Positions 1 to 7,186 are shown, counted from the stretch's first letter. The stretch is DNA of 12,278 nt from UBA8687 sp964564655 (GCA_964564655.1 CAZMBO010000048.1:1-12278); one strand, 5' to 3'. Program-made: numbers and translations. The notes: a model not told the origin generated them from the sequence alone.

Positions 1-2
1 GT

Positions 3-2405
3 ATGAAATCAATTCTTAGTTGGTGCTATAAAAATATTACGAAAAGATTTCCTGGCACTGTTCTTCTTATTGCTTTAATACTGAGCGGGTTTTCCATTTA
101 CCTGGCTTTTGATTTGAAGTTCAATCCCAAAATGGATAATTTGCTTCCTCAAGACCTCCCTCTGATTAAAGAGTTTAATGAAGTTGTTCGTAAAACAGGT
201 GGCTCAGGGCCTTTAGTTGTTGTTCTAGAAAATCTCGACCCTATTCGATCATCTGAAGTGATAGATAATCTTGCAAATATTTTAAAAAAAATTCCTGGTA
301 CGCAGTTCGTAGATGCGAAGATTCCAAAAGAATATTTAAACAATAAACAACTTCTTTTAATTCCGCGCGGGGATTTATTGACCTTAGAATCTTTGATGAT
401 AGAAGCCATCGACTATGCGCGCGGTCAGTTCGGTGGTTTTCCGGCCTTTTTTGAAGAGGAGGACCCTTTTAATCCTGTTAAACTCCGCAATTTGGCGAAA
501 GATTACCAAATTTTTGGAGAGATCGAACCTTATCATAAAGGAAAGCAAAAAAATAACTATTATATTTTTATAAAAGCAAAAGGGACAGTCACCGATACTG
601 ATTTTACAGAAAAATTTATTTTTACAGTACAAGAGGCAATAAATAAAAGCGGGCTGGAAGAAAAGTATAGTGAGCTCAAGATCAAGCTCACAGGGTCGAT
701 GGTGGTTCGCCTGGAAGAGAATAACTTTATCAAAAGTGATTTAAAAAATGCAGCGGTGATGGCAGCTGTTTTAGCGATATCCATTATTTTTATTTATACC
801 CGATCGTGGTCTTCTATCCCGTTAATAGTTTTTCCTTTATTGATTTCATTAACTTATACATTTGCCCTGGCACGATTAATAATAGGCCATTTAAATATAA
901 TTTCCGGATTTCTTGTCGCAATTTTAATGGGTTTGGGAATTGATTACGGGATCCATTTGTACATTCGTTTCAAGCAAGAACTACTTAAAGACAAATCTAT
1001 TACCGAAGCTGTTGAAGTGGTTGTAACTCAGGTAGGAAGGTCGGGTTTAATTGCGATGCTTACAACCATGAGTGTATTTTCAATACTGAGCTTCTCAGAA
1101 TTTCAGGGATTTTCTGAGTTTGGGCAAATAGCAACTTTGGGAATCATTTGTGCTTTTATCACCTACTACTTTCTTTTCCCGGCACAAGCTCTCTTCTATG
1201 ACAAAATTGAATGGCTGAGAAAACCTAGGCCCAGGTTATTTAATTTGAAAATTGCCAATCTTTATCTAACGACTCCATTATATCTTTCTGCCTTTTTCCT
1301 GCTACTTTTAATATCCAGTTTGTTCCTTTTGCCAGGAATTAAATTTGAATATGATTTCCAGAAATTGAGGGGGGAATCTCCCGCGAGTGATTATGAAACA
1401 GAAACGACAGATGATTTTGGCCTAGCATTTTCTCCAACTGTCATATTAACTCCAGAAAAAGATAACCTTTTTTATATTCATAAGGCTTTAGAGGGTATAA
1501 AAAAGGAAAATGGCGATAAAACGATAATTGGGGTTCAGTATTCTATGAACCTGTTTAGTCTGAAAGAATATGAATCAAAAAAGGAGGTCATCGCCCGTAT
1601 TCGGAATAACTTTGAAGAGAATAAGGACATCATCCGGTTTTCTTTAGGTGAGGAGCGATTAAAAAAATTTGAATTACTTTTTGATGCCAAACCTTTTGAT
1701 GAATCTCTTATCCCTATGGATCTTCAACAAAAATTAATGGCAGGAGAGGATTACCTGCTGCTGCTTTTTTCGCCGGCCAATAAAAACTTTTTTCGGGTTG
1801 CAAATATTTATCAATTGGAGGCGGAGATTAATGCTTTGAAGGAAAGCATGCAAAGGAAAAATATTGAAGTTGCAGTTTTGAATGAAAATTTAATCGCTGC
1901 TAAAGTATTGGAGTGGGTGAAAGAAACAGGGCCTAAAGCAATGCTTATTGCATTTGTGTTGGTTTTTTTGATTCTTCTAATAGACCTCAGAAGTTTTCGA
2001 CTGGCGGCCATCACATTTTTACCTCTTTTAACTGGTCTCGCATTAACTGGCGGGCTGATGTCAATCTTTGATATTCGACTGAACTTTATTAACATTGTAA
2101 TGTTGCCGTCAATAGTTGGGATTATGATTGATCATTGTATTTACCTCAGCCATCATATTTTGGATTACTCTAAGGGGGCTTCCCTGAAATCATTACAGGA
2201 AACCGGAAGTGCAATAATGCTGTCGGCGTTAACCAGTCTGGCGGGTTATACTAGCTTAAATATTGCTCATCACGCAGGGGTGAACTCTATTGCGACAGTG
2301 GTTGAGTTGGGCATCATTACTTGTACAGTTTGCGCTTTATTCATGCTTCCTGCGCTATTTGAGATTAGAAAAAGAAAGTTTAGCCTTTTTCAGTTGGAGA
2401 GATAG
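3..2405 (+). CDS. RND/MMPL-family exporter, 800 aa
   Basis: Probable inner-membrane transporter of the RND superfamily, MMPL subgroup, which typically moves lipids or other hydrophobic molecules using the proton gradient; the substrate here is unknown. About 12 hydrophobic segments can be seen in the usual two-fold layout: TM1 near residues 18-37, five between about 249 and 396, TM7 near 424-445, and five between about 645 and 785, with two large extracytoplasmic loops (about 38-248 and 446-644). The TM4 signature GIDYGIHLYIRF lies at 312-323 and its counterpart GIMIDHCIYLSHH at 706-718; both carry the intramembrane Asp expected in proton-relay segments. DNLLPQDLP (45-53), just after TM1, is also typical of the group. 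The ATG sits two bases from the window edge, so any ribosome site lies outside, but the N-terminus looks complete. A probable lipoprotein gene follows 77 nt downstream. Family call is firm, substrate open. Confidence 0.9.
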   Translation: MKSILSWCYKNITKRFPGTVLLIALILSGFSIYLAFDLKFNPKMDNLLPQDLPLIKEFNEVVRKTGGSGPLVVVLENLDPIRSSEVIDNLANILKKIPGTQFVDAKIPKEYLNNKQLLLIPRGDLLTLESLMIEAIDYARGQFGGFPAFFEEEDPFNPVKLRNLAKDYQIFGEIEPYHKGKQKNNYYIFIKAKGTVTDTDFTEKFIFTVQEAINKSGLEEKYSELKIKLTGSMVVRLEENNFIKSDLKNAAVMAAVLAISIIFIYTRSWSSIPLIVFPLLISLTYTFALARLIIGHLNIISGFLVAILMGLGIDYGIHLYIRFKQELLKDKSITEAVEVVVTQVGRSGLIAMLTTMSVFSILSFSEFQGFSEFGQIATLGIICAFITYYFLFPAQALFYDKIEWLRKPRPRLFNLKIANLYLTTPLYLSAFFLLLLISSLFLLPGIKFEYDFQKLRGESPASDYETETTDDFGLAFSPTVILTPEKDNLFYIHKALEGIKKENGDKTIIGVQYSMNLFSLKEYESKKEVIARIRNNFEENKDIIRFSLGEERLKKFELLFDAKPFDESLIPMDLQQKLMAGEDYLLLLFSPANKNFFRVANIYQLEAEINALKESMQRKNIEVAVLNENLIAAKVLEWVKETGPKAMLIAFVLVFLILLIDLRSFRLAAITFLPLLTGLALTGGLMSIFDIRLNFINIVMLPSIVGIMIDHCIYLSHHILDYSKGASLKSLQETGSAIMLSALTSLAGYTSLNIAHHAGVNSIATVVELGIITCTVCALFMLPALFEIRKRKFSLFQLER

Positions 2406-2482
2406 TGCTCTTACTTTTTGTGGTTTAATGTTTTAAAAATGATATTGAGGTCTACACTTTATAAATTTAAGGAAACATTTTT

Positions 2483-2731
2483 TTGGTAAATATATTATTT
2501 ATTTTAATAATTTTAATTTCGTTCGGATGTGGAGAGGCTCCTGCTTTTAAAAGCTTTTCTAGTGAAAAGGGAAAAAGTAAAGAAGAGTTTCTTATTGATT
2601 CAAAAAAATGTGAAAAAGAAAAAGATAAATACAGTAATAAAATCCAAGGTCGAGAGTTCGGGTTCGAAGGTCAGGATACTGGTTACTTGGGGTGTATGAA
2701 ATTGGAAGGTTGGAGCAAAAAACCTATTTAA
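2483..2731 (+). CDS. small probable lipoprotein, 82 aa
   Basis: Not a family I can name. The start is a TTG, preceded by AAGGA (2469-2473) at 9 nt; no ATG is available upstream in the gap after the exporter. Residues 2-15 are strongly hydrophobic and end in ISFGC, so Cys16 is a plausible lipidation site, although Phe at -2 makes the lipobox atypical. The mature part is Lys/Glu rich, with two further cysteines (43 and 71). The ending GCMKLEGW resembles the Cys-Met-x-x-x-Gly-Trp tail seen in many short bacterial lipoproteins, where the two cysteines may form a disulfide. It lies 77 nt behind the exporter on the same strand and could be co-transcribed, but nothing links the functions directly. 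Confidence 0.65.
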   Translation: MVNILFILIILISFGCGEAPAFKSFSSEKGKSKEEFLIDSKKCEKEKDKYSNKIQGREFGFEGQDTGYLGCMKLEGWSKKPI

Positions 2732-2793
2732 TTATCGAGAGAATATTTCCAGTCAGTATTTTTTTGGAAGCGTTGGATCTTATAAAGCAAATC

Positions 2794-3009
2794 TTAACAC
2801 TTAATGCGATAAAAATAATCGTGCAATTTGAACGGACTTCCAGAACGTACCACTCTTAAAAAGCATTTTAATTTGTCTTCCTCTAATCCTTCGAGTATTT
2901 GCTCTTTAACTTCCTGATATGCAATCTCTTCCCAATTAATGTGATTTGTTGATCTTTCTATTGGGAAAGCTGAAATATCTTCCATTGTTATATGATTTTT
3001 ATCTTTCAT
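2794..3009 (-). CDS. small uncharacterised ORF, 71 aa
   Basis: Hypothetical. It is the only sizeable frame in the interval between the lipoprotein gene and coaX, and does not lie opposite another gene. The ATG is preceded by AAGG at 4 nt spacing, a weak but usable site, and AT-rich TATAAT-like sequence lies further upstream. The protein has no signal peptide or membrane segment. It is acidic in the middle (WEEIAYQEVKEQILEGLEED, residues 26-45) and basic and aromatic at the end (KLHDYFYRIK). The composition reads like a folded, helical small protein. It would be transcribed divergently from coaX. I recognise no domain; homologues in related genomes would settle whether it is real. Confidence 0.45.
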   Translation of the reverse strand: MKDKNHITMEDISAFPIERSTNHINWEEIAYQEVKEQILEGLEEDKLKCFLRVVRSGSPFKLHDYFYRIKC

Positions 3010-3138
3010 TAAACCTTATTTGTAATTTTTATAATGCTTTATTATATTGAAGAACCCTACTTATCCTAATGGTTTTTTATAGTTATTTTATGGCGTCATT
3101 TTTTGATTAGTCTTATGTTTATATAAAATGGAACAACT

Positions 3139-3903
3139 ATGCTCTTGGTGATTGATGTTGGAAATTCAAATAATGTCATCGGATTGTTTTCGGGGGAAAA
3201 ACTTCTAACTCATTGGCGTATTCGAACTGAACGGAACCGAACTGCTGATGAATACTGGGTTCTTATTAAAGAATTCATTTTGTTAAACAATGTGGAGACG
3301 GAGACTATAGATGATATTGTGATCGCTTGTGTGGTTCCACCACTAGTTCCCATTTTAGAAGGGATGGCGAGAAAATATTTTTCATGCGAACCCTTGATTG
3401 TAGGGCCAGGGATTAAAACTGGAATTTCCATTCTTTACCGAAACCCATCTGAAGTGGGCGCTGATCGTATTGTAAACTCTGTAGCCGCTTTTGAAAAATA
3501 TGGTGGCCCCTTGATCATTGTGGATTTTGGAACGGCGACTACTTTTGATGTTGTATCAGATAAAGGCGAATATTTAGGTGGCTCCATTTTCCCAGGGGTT
3601 CATATTTCGCTTGAGGCACTCTTTAAAAATGCTGCCAAACTTCCTCGTGTGGATATGACATATCCCGATAAGGTTATAGGGAAATCTACCGTAGAAAGCC
3701 TACGTTCAGGTGCCGTTTACGGATTTTCTGGAATGGTTGAGGCATTGGTGAAGCAGATAAAAAGTGAACTTGGTCAAAATGCACGTGTTATAGCCACAGG
3801 GGGTATTGTCGACTGGATTATTACAAAAACAACGGTGATTGATACACTCGATCCATTTTTAACTTTGGATGGTTTGAGAATTATTTATGAAAAAAATCAG
3901 TAA
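3139..3903 (+). CDS. coaX: type III pantothenate kinase (CoaX), 254 aa
   Basis: Phosphorylates pantothenate to 4'-phosphopantothenate, the first step of coenzyme A synthesis, in the cytoplasm. The length is normal for type III enzymes, which belong to the ASKHA acetate kinase/Hsp70 fold. Visible motifs are the N-terminal phosphate loop DVGNSNNV (6-13), GADR (107-110) with the conserved catalytic Asp109, the second phosphate loop DFGTATTFD (129-137), and GGSIFPG (147-153) in the pantothenate/dimer region. The ATG at 3139 places the first beta strand (LLVIDVG) at the very N-terminus, as in the family; an upstream ATG at 3128 is out of frame. The ribosome site is weak (GGAA at 3130-3133). Type III enzymes are not feedback-inhibited by CoA and depend on a monovalent cation (known for the family). 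No gene is tightly linked on either side, so it is probably monocistronic. Confidence 0.96.
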   Translation: MLLVIDVGNSNNVIGLFSGEKLLTHWRIRTERNRTADEYWVLIKEFILLNNVETETIDDIVIACVVPPLVPILEGMARKYFSCEPLIVGPGIKTGISILYRNPSEVGADRIVNSVAAFEKYGGPLIIVDFGTATTFDVVSDKGEYLGGSIFPGVHISLEALFKNAAKLPRVDMTYPDKVIGKSTVESLRSGAVYGFSGMVEALVKQIKSELGQNARVIATGGIVDWIITKTTVIDTLDPFLTLDGLRIIYEKNQ

Positions 3904-4014
3904 AAGAAATCCAACCTTACAAAAAACCCACCAGCTATTCCAAACCCAATGTTTTCAGTAAGAGGAGGAGACCGAAAAATATAAAATTTGGAATAACCGG
4001 GATTCATGAAATGC

Positions 4015-4257
4015 TTATGCTGCTCTGGAGCCCTTACGGATAAAAAGCCGGACCATTCTATGGTCGTCTTCAATGTCAGAAATTTTGCAACCCTGACTTT
4101 TAGCCCACTTAGAAAAGTCTTCTGTGAAATTCTTTTTTTTGTCAACAATGAGTTCTAAGATACCGTTTTTCTTTATTCTTCTGAATTCTGCGGTAGCTAA
4201 TTGGTAAGCCTTGAAAAACGAAAGGCCTCGAATATCCAGTGTTTTAAACATTTCCAT
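4015..4257 (-). CDS. TusA/SirA-fold protein lacking the catalytic cysteine, 80 aa
   Basis: Small two-layer alpha/beta protein of the TusA (SirA-like) superfamily. TusA proper relays persulfide sulfur through a Cys in a CPxP motif just after an L-D-x-R-G-L strand. Here LDIRGL (7-12) is followed by SFFKA, so the Cys-Pro position reads Phe14-Phe15 and the second Pro is Ala17. The rest fits the family: NGILELIVDKKK (31-42) as strand 2, a helix ending WAKSQGC (51-57), and VRLFIRKG (69-76) as the last strand. The only Cys (57) is not at the active site. The start is set at the inner ATG (4257), not the outer one at 4272, because GGAGG (4266-4270) lies 8 nt before it. Sulfur transfer by the usual mechanism is unlikely; a regulatory or binding role is inference. 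No linked sulfur-metabolism gene is visible. Confidence 0.75.
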   Translation of the reverse strand: MEMFKTLDIRGLSFFKAYQLATAEFRRIKKNGILELIVDKKKNFTEDFSKWAKSQGCKISDIEDDHRMVRLFIRKGSRAA

Positions 4258-4571
4258 TATAGATTCCTCCATATTTTAGTCCACTCCAATAAGGTGCAGA
4301 CTAAGTTCAATAGGCATAGCTTAGGGTAGTAAAATTAAAAAATTGTTAATCAAACATTAATTTTTTTTTATATTTCACAATATTAAGGCAAGAATATTTC
4401 TTTAAATAATTGAAAAAAAAGAATTTACTTTGATCTGGGTGCGAATGATGATTCAGGTAAAATTTAAACATGCGTTTGTTTTCAATTCATATATGATTAC
4501 TAAAACGGATAGAATATAGTTGTTTGGTCAAAATACTGGGGTTTTAACCAGCTAGTAATTAGGAGAGCTAA
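4258..4571. other. AT-rich divergent intergenic region
   Basis: About 310 nt between the TusA-like gene (leftward) and the first LRR gene (rightward), so it should hold both promoters. I see no convincing -35/-10 pair in either direction. It contains a weak A/T-only inverted repeat at 4337-4369 (A6...TTAAT-CAAAC-ATTAA...T9) and a 7-bp inverted repeat at 4301-4324 with a 10-nt loop. A 24-codon ORF (4445-4519) has no good ribosome site and is not called. AGGAG at 4561-4565 is the ribosome site of the LRR gene. Confidence 0.5.
4266..4270 (-). promoter_or_regulatory. Shine-Dalgarno site of the TusA-like gene
   Basis: A full GGAGG on the minus strand, 8 nt before the ATG at 4257. It falls inside the codons that an ATG at 4272 would use, which argues for the inner start and an 80-residue product instead of 85. 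Confidence 0.7.
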
Positions 4572-5516
4572 ATGGGCATTGTTCGTGGCGGAGATGCAGA
4601 GTACGAAGATTTTGAACCCTCTTATGAGGAAAAAGCTGAAAAACTTGCGGCAATTTTAAAACCTTTACTGGAGGAAAACCCTAGTTCTCTCAAACTTTCC
4701 GGAAAATATATAGCGACCGATGAGGTGAAGATTATTGGAAATTATTTACCTATGAAATCCGTCAAGTCACTCGACTTAAGTGACAACCAAATTAATGACG
4801 AGGCATTACAGCACCTTTTTGAGTCGGATATTCTTGGTGGATTGGAAGAACTTTATTTGCAGGTAAATTTTTTGACCGGACAAGGATTGAGTGAACTCGT
4901 TAAATCCGAAAAAATAAAACTGAAAAAATTGAAAGTTTTGGTTCTTTCAGATAATCGTTTAAGCGATTCATCCGTTGCAGAAATGTTGCTTTCCAGTCAT
5001 TTTCTAAATCTGGAATCTCTGGACGTGGGTTGGAATGAAGCGGGAAACGAAACGGCCAAAGCCTTGGGCAGGACCACAAAATTTCCTAAACTAAAGAAAT
5101 TGGAAATGGAGCGTAGCTATATTGATGAAGAAGGGTTTAGTGAATTAGTAAAAGGAGAACTGTCAAATCAATTAGAGGTGCTGGATCTTTCAGCTAATAA
5201 AATTAACGATGAATCCATGAAAATTTTAGCTCAGGCTCCAAAATGGAATTCCTTAAAAACTCTTCGGATATCACAGAATAGATTTGGCAATGACGGCGCA
5301 AGGGCTTTGGGTGAATCGGCGTCAATGAGTGGTCTTACACAACTTTATGTCGGTAGAAACTATTTTGATGCGGAAGGGGCTCAAGCGATTTATGAGAGCA
5401 AAACATTGAAAAACCTAACGACCCTCATAATCAAAGAGGATGTTGATGACGGCTCTGGTCTTGTCAATTATTCGCGCCCAGAACTTTTGCGACCGGATGA
5501 TCCAAACGCGATCTGA
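4572..5516 (+). CDS. leucine-rich repeat protein (RI-like), 314 aa
   Basis: Solenoid protein built from leucine-rich repeats of the ribonuclease-inhibitor type; probably a cytoplasmic protein-binding scaffold, since no signal peptide or membrane segment is present. After an acidic N-terminus (about 1-37) and a degenerate first repeat (38-63), eight repeats follow, starting at residues 64, 91, 120, 147, 174, 201, 228 and 255, all 27 residues long except the second (29). Each follows LxxLxLxxNxI, then a helix of the type xDEGxxxLAxS. A partial strand (282-290) and a Pro/Asp-rich tail (303-314) close the protein. AGGAG at 4561-4565 with a 6-nt spacer supports the ATG. It converges on the next LRR gene with only 16 nt between stops. 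The partner is unknown. It is one of three LRR genes here with the same period, suggesting local duplication and divergence. Confidence 0.85.
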   Translation: MGIVRGGDAEYEDFEPSYEEKAEKLAAILKPLLEENPSSLKLSGKYIATDEVKIIGNYLPMKSVKSLDLSDNQINDEALQHLFESDILGGLEELYLQVNFLTGQGLSELVKSEKIKLKKLKVLVLSDNRLSDSSVAEMLLSSHFLNLESLDVGWNEAGNETAKALGRTTKFPKLKKLEMERSYIDEEGFSELVKGELSNQLEVLDLSANKINDESMKILAQAPKWNSLKTLRISQNRFGNDGARALGESASMSGLTQLYVGRNYFDAEGAQAIYESKTLKNLTTLIIKEDVDDGSGLVNYSRPELLRPDDPNAI

Positions 5517-5532
5517 CCTGGATTTGAAACTT

Positions 5533-6192
5533 TTAAAATATTTTCAGCTTTTCCAGTTTAGTCAATTTTGGTGAATTTTTTAAAGCAGATTTAGCTTCCT
5601 CAGACTTTACCCGATTCCCACCTAAATGTAGATAGTTTAAATTGCTAAGGTTGTCTGAATTGGCGATGGCCATTGCGCCTTCATCTCCCACCCGGTTATC
5701 TACCAGATTCAAATGTTCCACTTTTGTAAGATAAGGAGATTGTGCCAGTGCTTTGGCTCCTTCAGCCGTAATCCCATTGCATTCGAGATTTAATGTGGTC
5801 ACCTCGGAAAAAACTGAAGCTTGGGCAAGGATCGAAATGCCTTCATTTCCCAGATCATTAGAGCCTAAATGTAAATAATTGATTTTTGGTAGTACGGGTG
5901 AAGAGGTAAGAATTTTAAGACCTTTCGGTCCCAGTCGATTATGGGTGATAATCAAACTGGTAATGGTTTTTACAAACGGGAAATGGGCGATCATTTCAGC
6001 GAGTTCGCATCCGTGATTCTCTTCTATTTTTCCTGTTTTGGAAAATAGGTAGGCGTCCTGAATTTTAAGAACTTTTTTGTCCTTGATGTTTTCAAAAAGG
6101 ATCTTTTCTTTTGGTGAAAGTTTGTCGCCTTCGCCGGCATAATTTTCGCCATCGTTGCATAGCTCTTCCCAGTTTTTTAATTTGTCTTGCAT
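5533..6192 (-). CDS. leucine-rich repeat protein (RI-like), 219 aa
   Basis: Second LRR solenoid, with no secretion signal. The N-terminal 70 or so residues are acidic and not repeat-like (LSPKEKILFENIKDKKVL, 25-42). Repeats then start at 77, 104, 131, 158 and 185, the first four 27 residues long and the fifth 28. The helical half reads EGAKALAQSPYL (144-155) and EGAMAIANSDNL (171-182). It stops inside the next strand (LEKLKIF, 213-219) without a C-terminal cap. The start is well placed: AGGA (6196-6199) overlaps the TAG stop of the Sel1-repeat gene upstream, and only 5 nt separate that stop from this ATG. The two are therefore probably translated from one message, linking an LRR and a Sel1 scaffold. 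Binding partner unknown. Confidence 0.85.
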   Translation of the reverse strand: MQDKLKNWEELCNDGENYAGEGDKLSPKEKILFENIKDKKVLKIQDAYLFSKTGKIEENHGCELAEMIAHFPFVKTITSLIITHNRLGPKGLKILTSSPVLPKINYLHLGSNDLGNEGISILAQASVFSEVTTLNLECNGITAEGAKALAQSPYLTKVEHLNLVDNRVGDEGAMAIANSDNLSNLNYLHLGGNRVKSEEAKSALKNSPKLTKLEKLKIF

Positions 6193-6197
6193 AAATC

Positions 6198-6308
6198 CTA
6201 ACGTTTAAGCCGTTTTTCTCTTGCACAGCCTCCTTGATTGCCCATGCCGCATGCTTTCTTATAGTATTTGATGGCTTTACTTTGTCGACCTTCTTTGTAG
6301 TTCAAGGT
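6198..6308 (-). CDS. Sel1-like repeat protein, C-terminal fragment (5' end lost in gap)
   Basis: Only the last 36 residues can be read before the run of N. They contain one helical hairpin of Sel1/TPR type: YKEGRQSKAIKYYKKACGMG, then NQGGC and a basic tail REKRLKR. The A-x-x-YYKKACxxG core and the two cysteines separated by seven residues match Sel1-like repeats of the cysteine-rich (Hcp-like) kind, where such cysteines form a disulfide across the hairpin. The stop is TAG at 6198-6200, 5 nt from the downstream LRR start. The gene enters the gap, so its length, start and any signal peptide are unknown. AAGAGG on the minus strand directly beyond the gap (6409-6414) could be its ribosome site if the true gap is short. 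A TTG at 6417-6419 is in frame only if the gap length is a multiple of three, so it should not be taken as the start. Confidence 0.7.
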   Translation of the reverse strand, partial: TLNYKEGRQSKAIKYYKKACGMGNQGGCAREKRLKR

Positions 6309-6408
6309 NNNNNNNNNNNNNNNNNNNNNNNNNNNNNNNNNNNNNNNNNNNNNNNNNNNNNNNNNNNNNNNNNNNNNNNNNNNNNNNNNNNNNNNNNNNN
6401 NNNNNNNN
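6309..6408. other. assembly gap (100 N)
   Basis: Exactly 100 N, the conventional placeholder for a scaffold join of unknown size. Reading frames across it are meaningless and the distance may be wrong. It interrupts a Sel1-repeat gene, and repeated helical hairpins are a plausible reason for the break in assembly. Confidence 0.98.
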
Positions 6409-6658
6409 CCTCTTTTCAATTTTTAGGTTTATGAATGGAAATCTAGAGACTTGTTCTTACCTTCTGCAGTATATCACAGGGAATGATGTAGGGTTGGAAA
6501 GCTTTTTAGAGATGAACAGCTGATTTAAAATCTTTCGTTTGCATCCTTATAGGTATTTTATTAACCTTCATAAAACCTCAGAAAAATGAAATAATTAAGT
6601 GTTCTACCATTGTTAATTTTATTCATTTTTACATTCAAGTTTAACGGGTAAATTATTT

Positions 6659-7186
6659 GTGAATATTGTAATGCTGGGTTATCGGGGTACAGGGAAATCG
6701 GTGATTTCAAGATTACTATCCGAAAAGCTTCGTATGAAGCTATATGGAATTGATAAGATGGTCTCCGAATTAGCAGGCAAATCGATTCCTGAAATAGTTG
6801 AACAAGATGGTTGGGATAGTTTTCGTAAGCTGGAATCAGAGGTTGTGGCGGAAGTTTCTAATAAAGCCAAAAACAGCATCATAGATTGTGGCGGTGGGGT
6901 GGTTTTAAGTGATGCAAATATGGTGAACTTAAAAAGGGAAGGGGTTTGTATTTTGCTCACCGCTAGTTTGGAAACTATTATTAAAAGAATTCGTCACGAT
7001 AAAAACCGGCCTTCTTTGGAAAGTGGCCTAAGTTTTGAAGAAGAGCAGAGAAAAATTATTGCAGAGCGCGAAAGTAGGTATCGCATTGCCGCTGATTTTA
7101 TATGTGATACGTCGCAACGCCGACCCAGAGAGACAGCGGAAAAAATAACGGAATTTTTAAGTACAAAGGGATGGGTTGAAAAATGA
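6659..7186 (+). CDS. aroK: shikimate kinase (AroK), 175 aa
   Basis: ATP-dependent phosphorylation of shikimate at the 3-hydroxyl, fifth step of the shikimate pathway to aromatic amino acids; cytoplasmic. Length is typical. Seen: Walker A GYRGTGKS (7-14), the shikimate-site Arg56 in SFRKLE, the GGG loop in DCGGGVVL (77-83), the lid Arg in DKNRPSL (114-120), and Arg137/Arg140 in AERESRY near the C-terminus. The usual DxD after strand 2 reads G30-I31-D32, so the Asp thought to assist Mg2+ binding is Gly while the shikimate-binding Asp is kept. The start is a GTG: the ATG at 6671 would cut strand 1 (NIVMLG). The ribosome site is weak. The TGA stop overlaps the next gene's start by 4 nt. It heads a four-gene run through 9288. 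The related gluconate kinases are less likely given Arg56 and GGG. Confidence 0.93.
   Translation: MNIVMLGYRGTGKSVISRLLSEKLRMKLYGIDKMVSELAGKSIPEIVEQDGWDSFRKLESEVVAEVSNKAKNSIIDCGGGVVLSDANMVNLKREGVCILLTASLETIIKRIRHDKNRPSLESGLSFEEEQRKIIAERESRYRIAADFICDTSQRRPRETAEKITEFLSTKGWVEK

Noticed and set aside
149..784. Three overlapping minus-strand ORFs (74-86 codons) opposite the exporter gene
   Set aside because: They lie antisense to a well-supported coding region with clear family motifs and have no domain features of their own.
1811..2095. 94-codon minus-strand ORF opposite the exporter's second membrane half
   Set aside because: Antisense to conserved membrane segments; its composition reflects the opposite strand.
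3936..3995. 9-bp inverted repeat TATTCCAAA ... TTTGGAATA after coaX
   Set aside because: The arms are 42 nt apart with no further pairing and no U-run; likely chance in AT-rich DNA.
3897..4148. 83-codon minus-strand ORF overlapping the TusA-like gene
   Set aside because: Most of it overlaps the better-supported TusA-like gene in another frame; only its tail is kept as a low-weight finding.
4337..4369. A/T-only inverted repeat with a T-run, like an intrinsic terminator
   Set aside because: The stem lacks G-C pairs, has an internal 2x2 mismatch, and lies upstream of genes on both strands, not after one.
4445..4519. 24-codon plus-strand ORF in the AT-rich intergenic region
   Set aside because: No convincing ribosome site, very short, and the composition is unremarkable.
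6234..6434. Plus-strand and minus-strand ORFs spanning the N run
   Set aside because: Their continuity depends on translating 100 placeholder bases of unknown true length.
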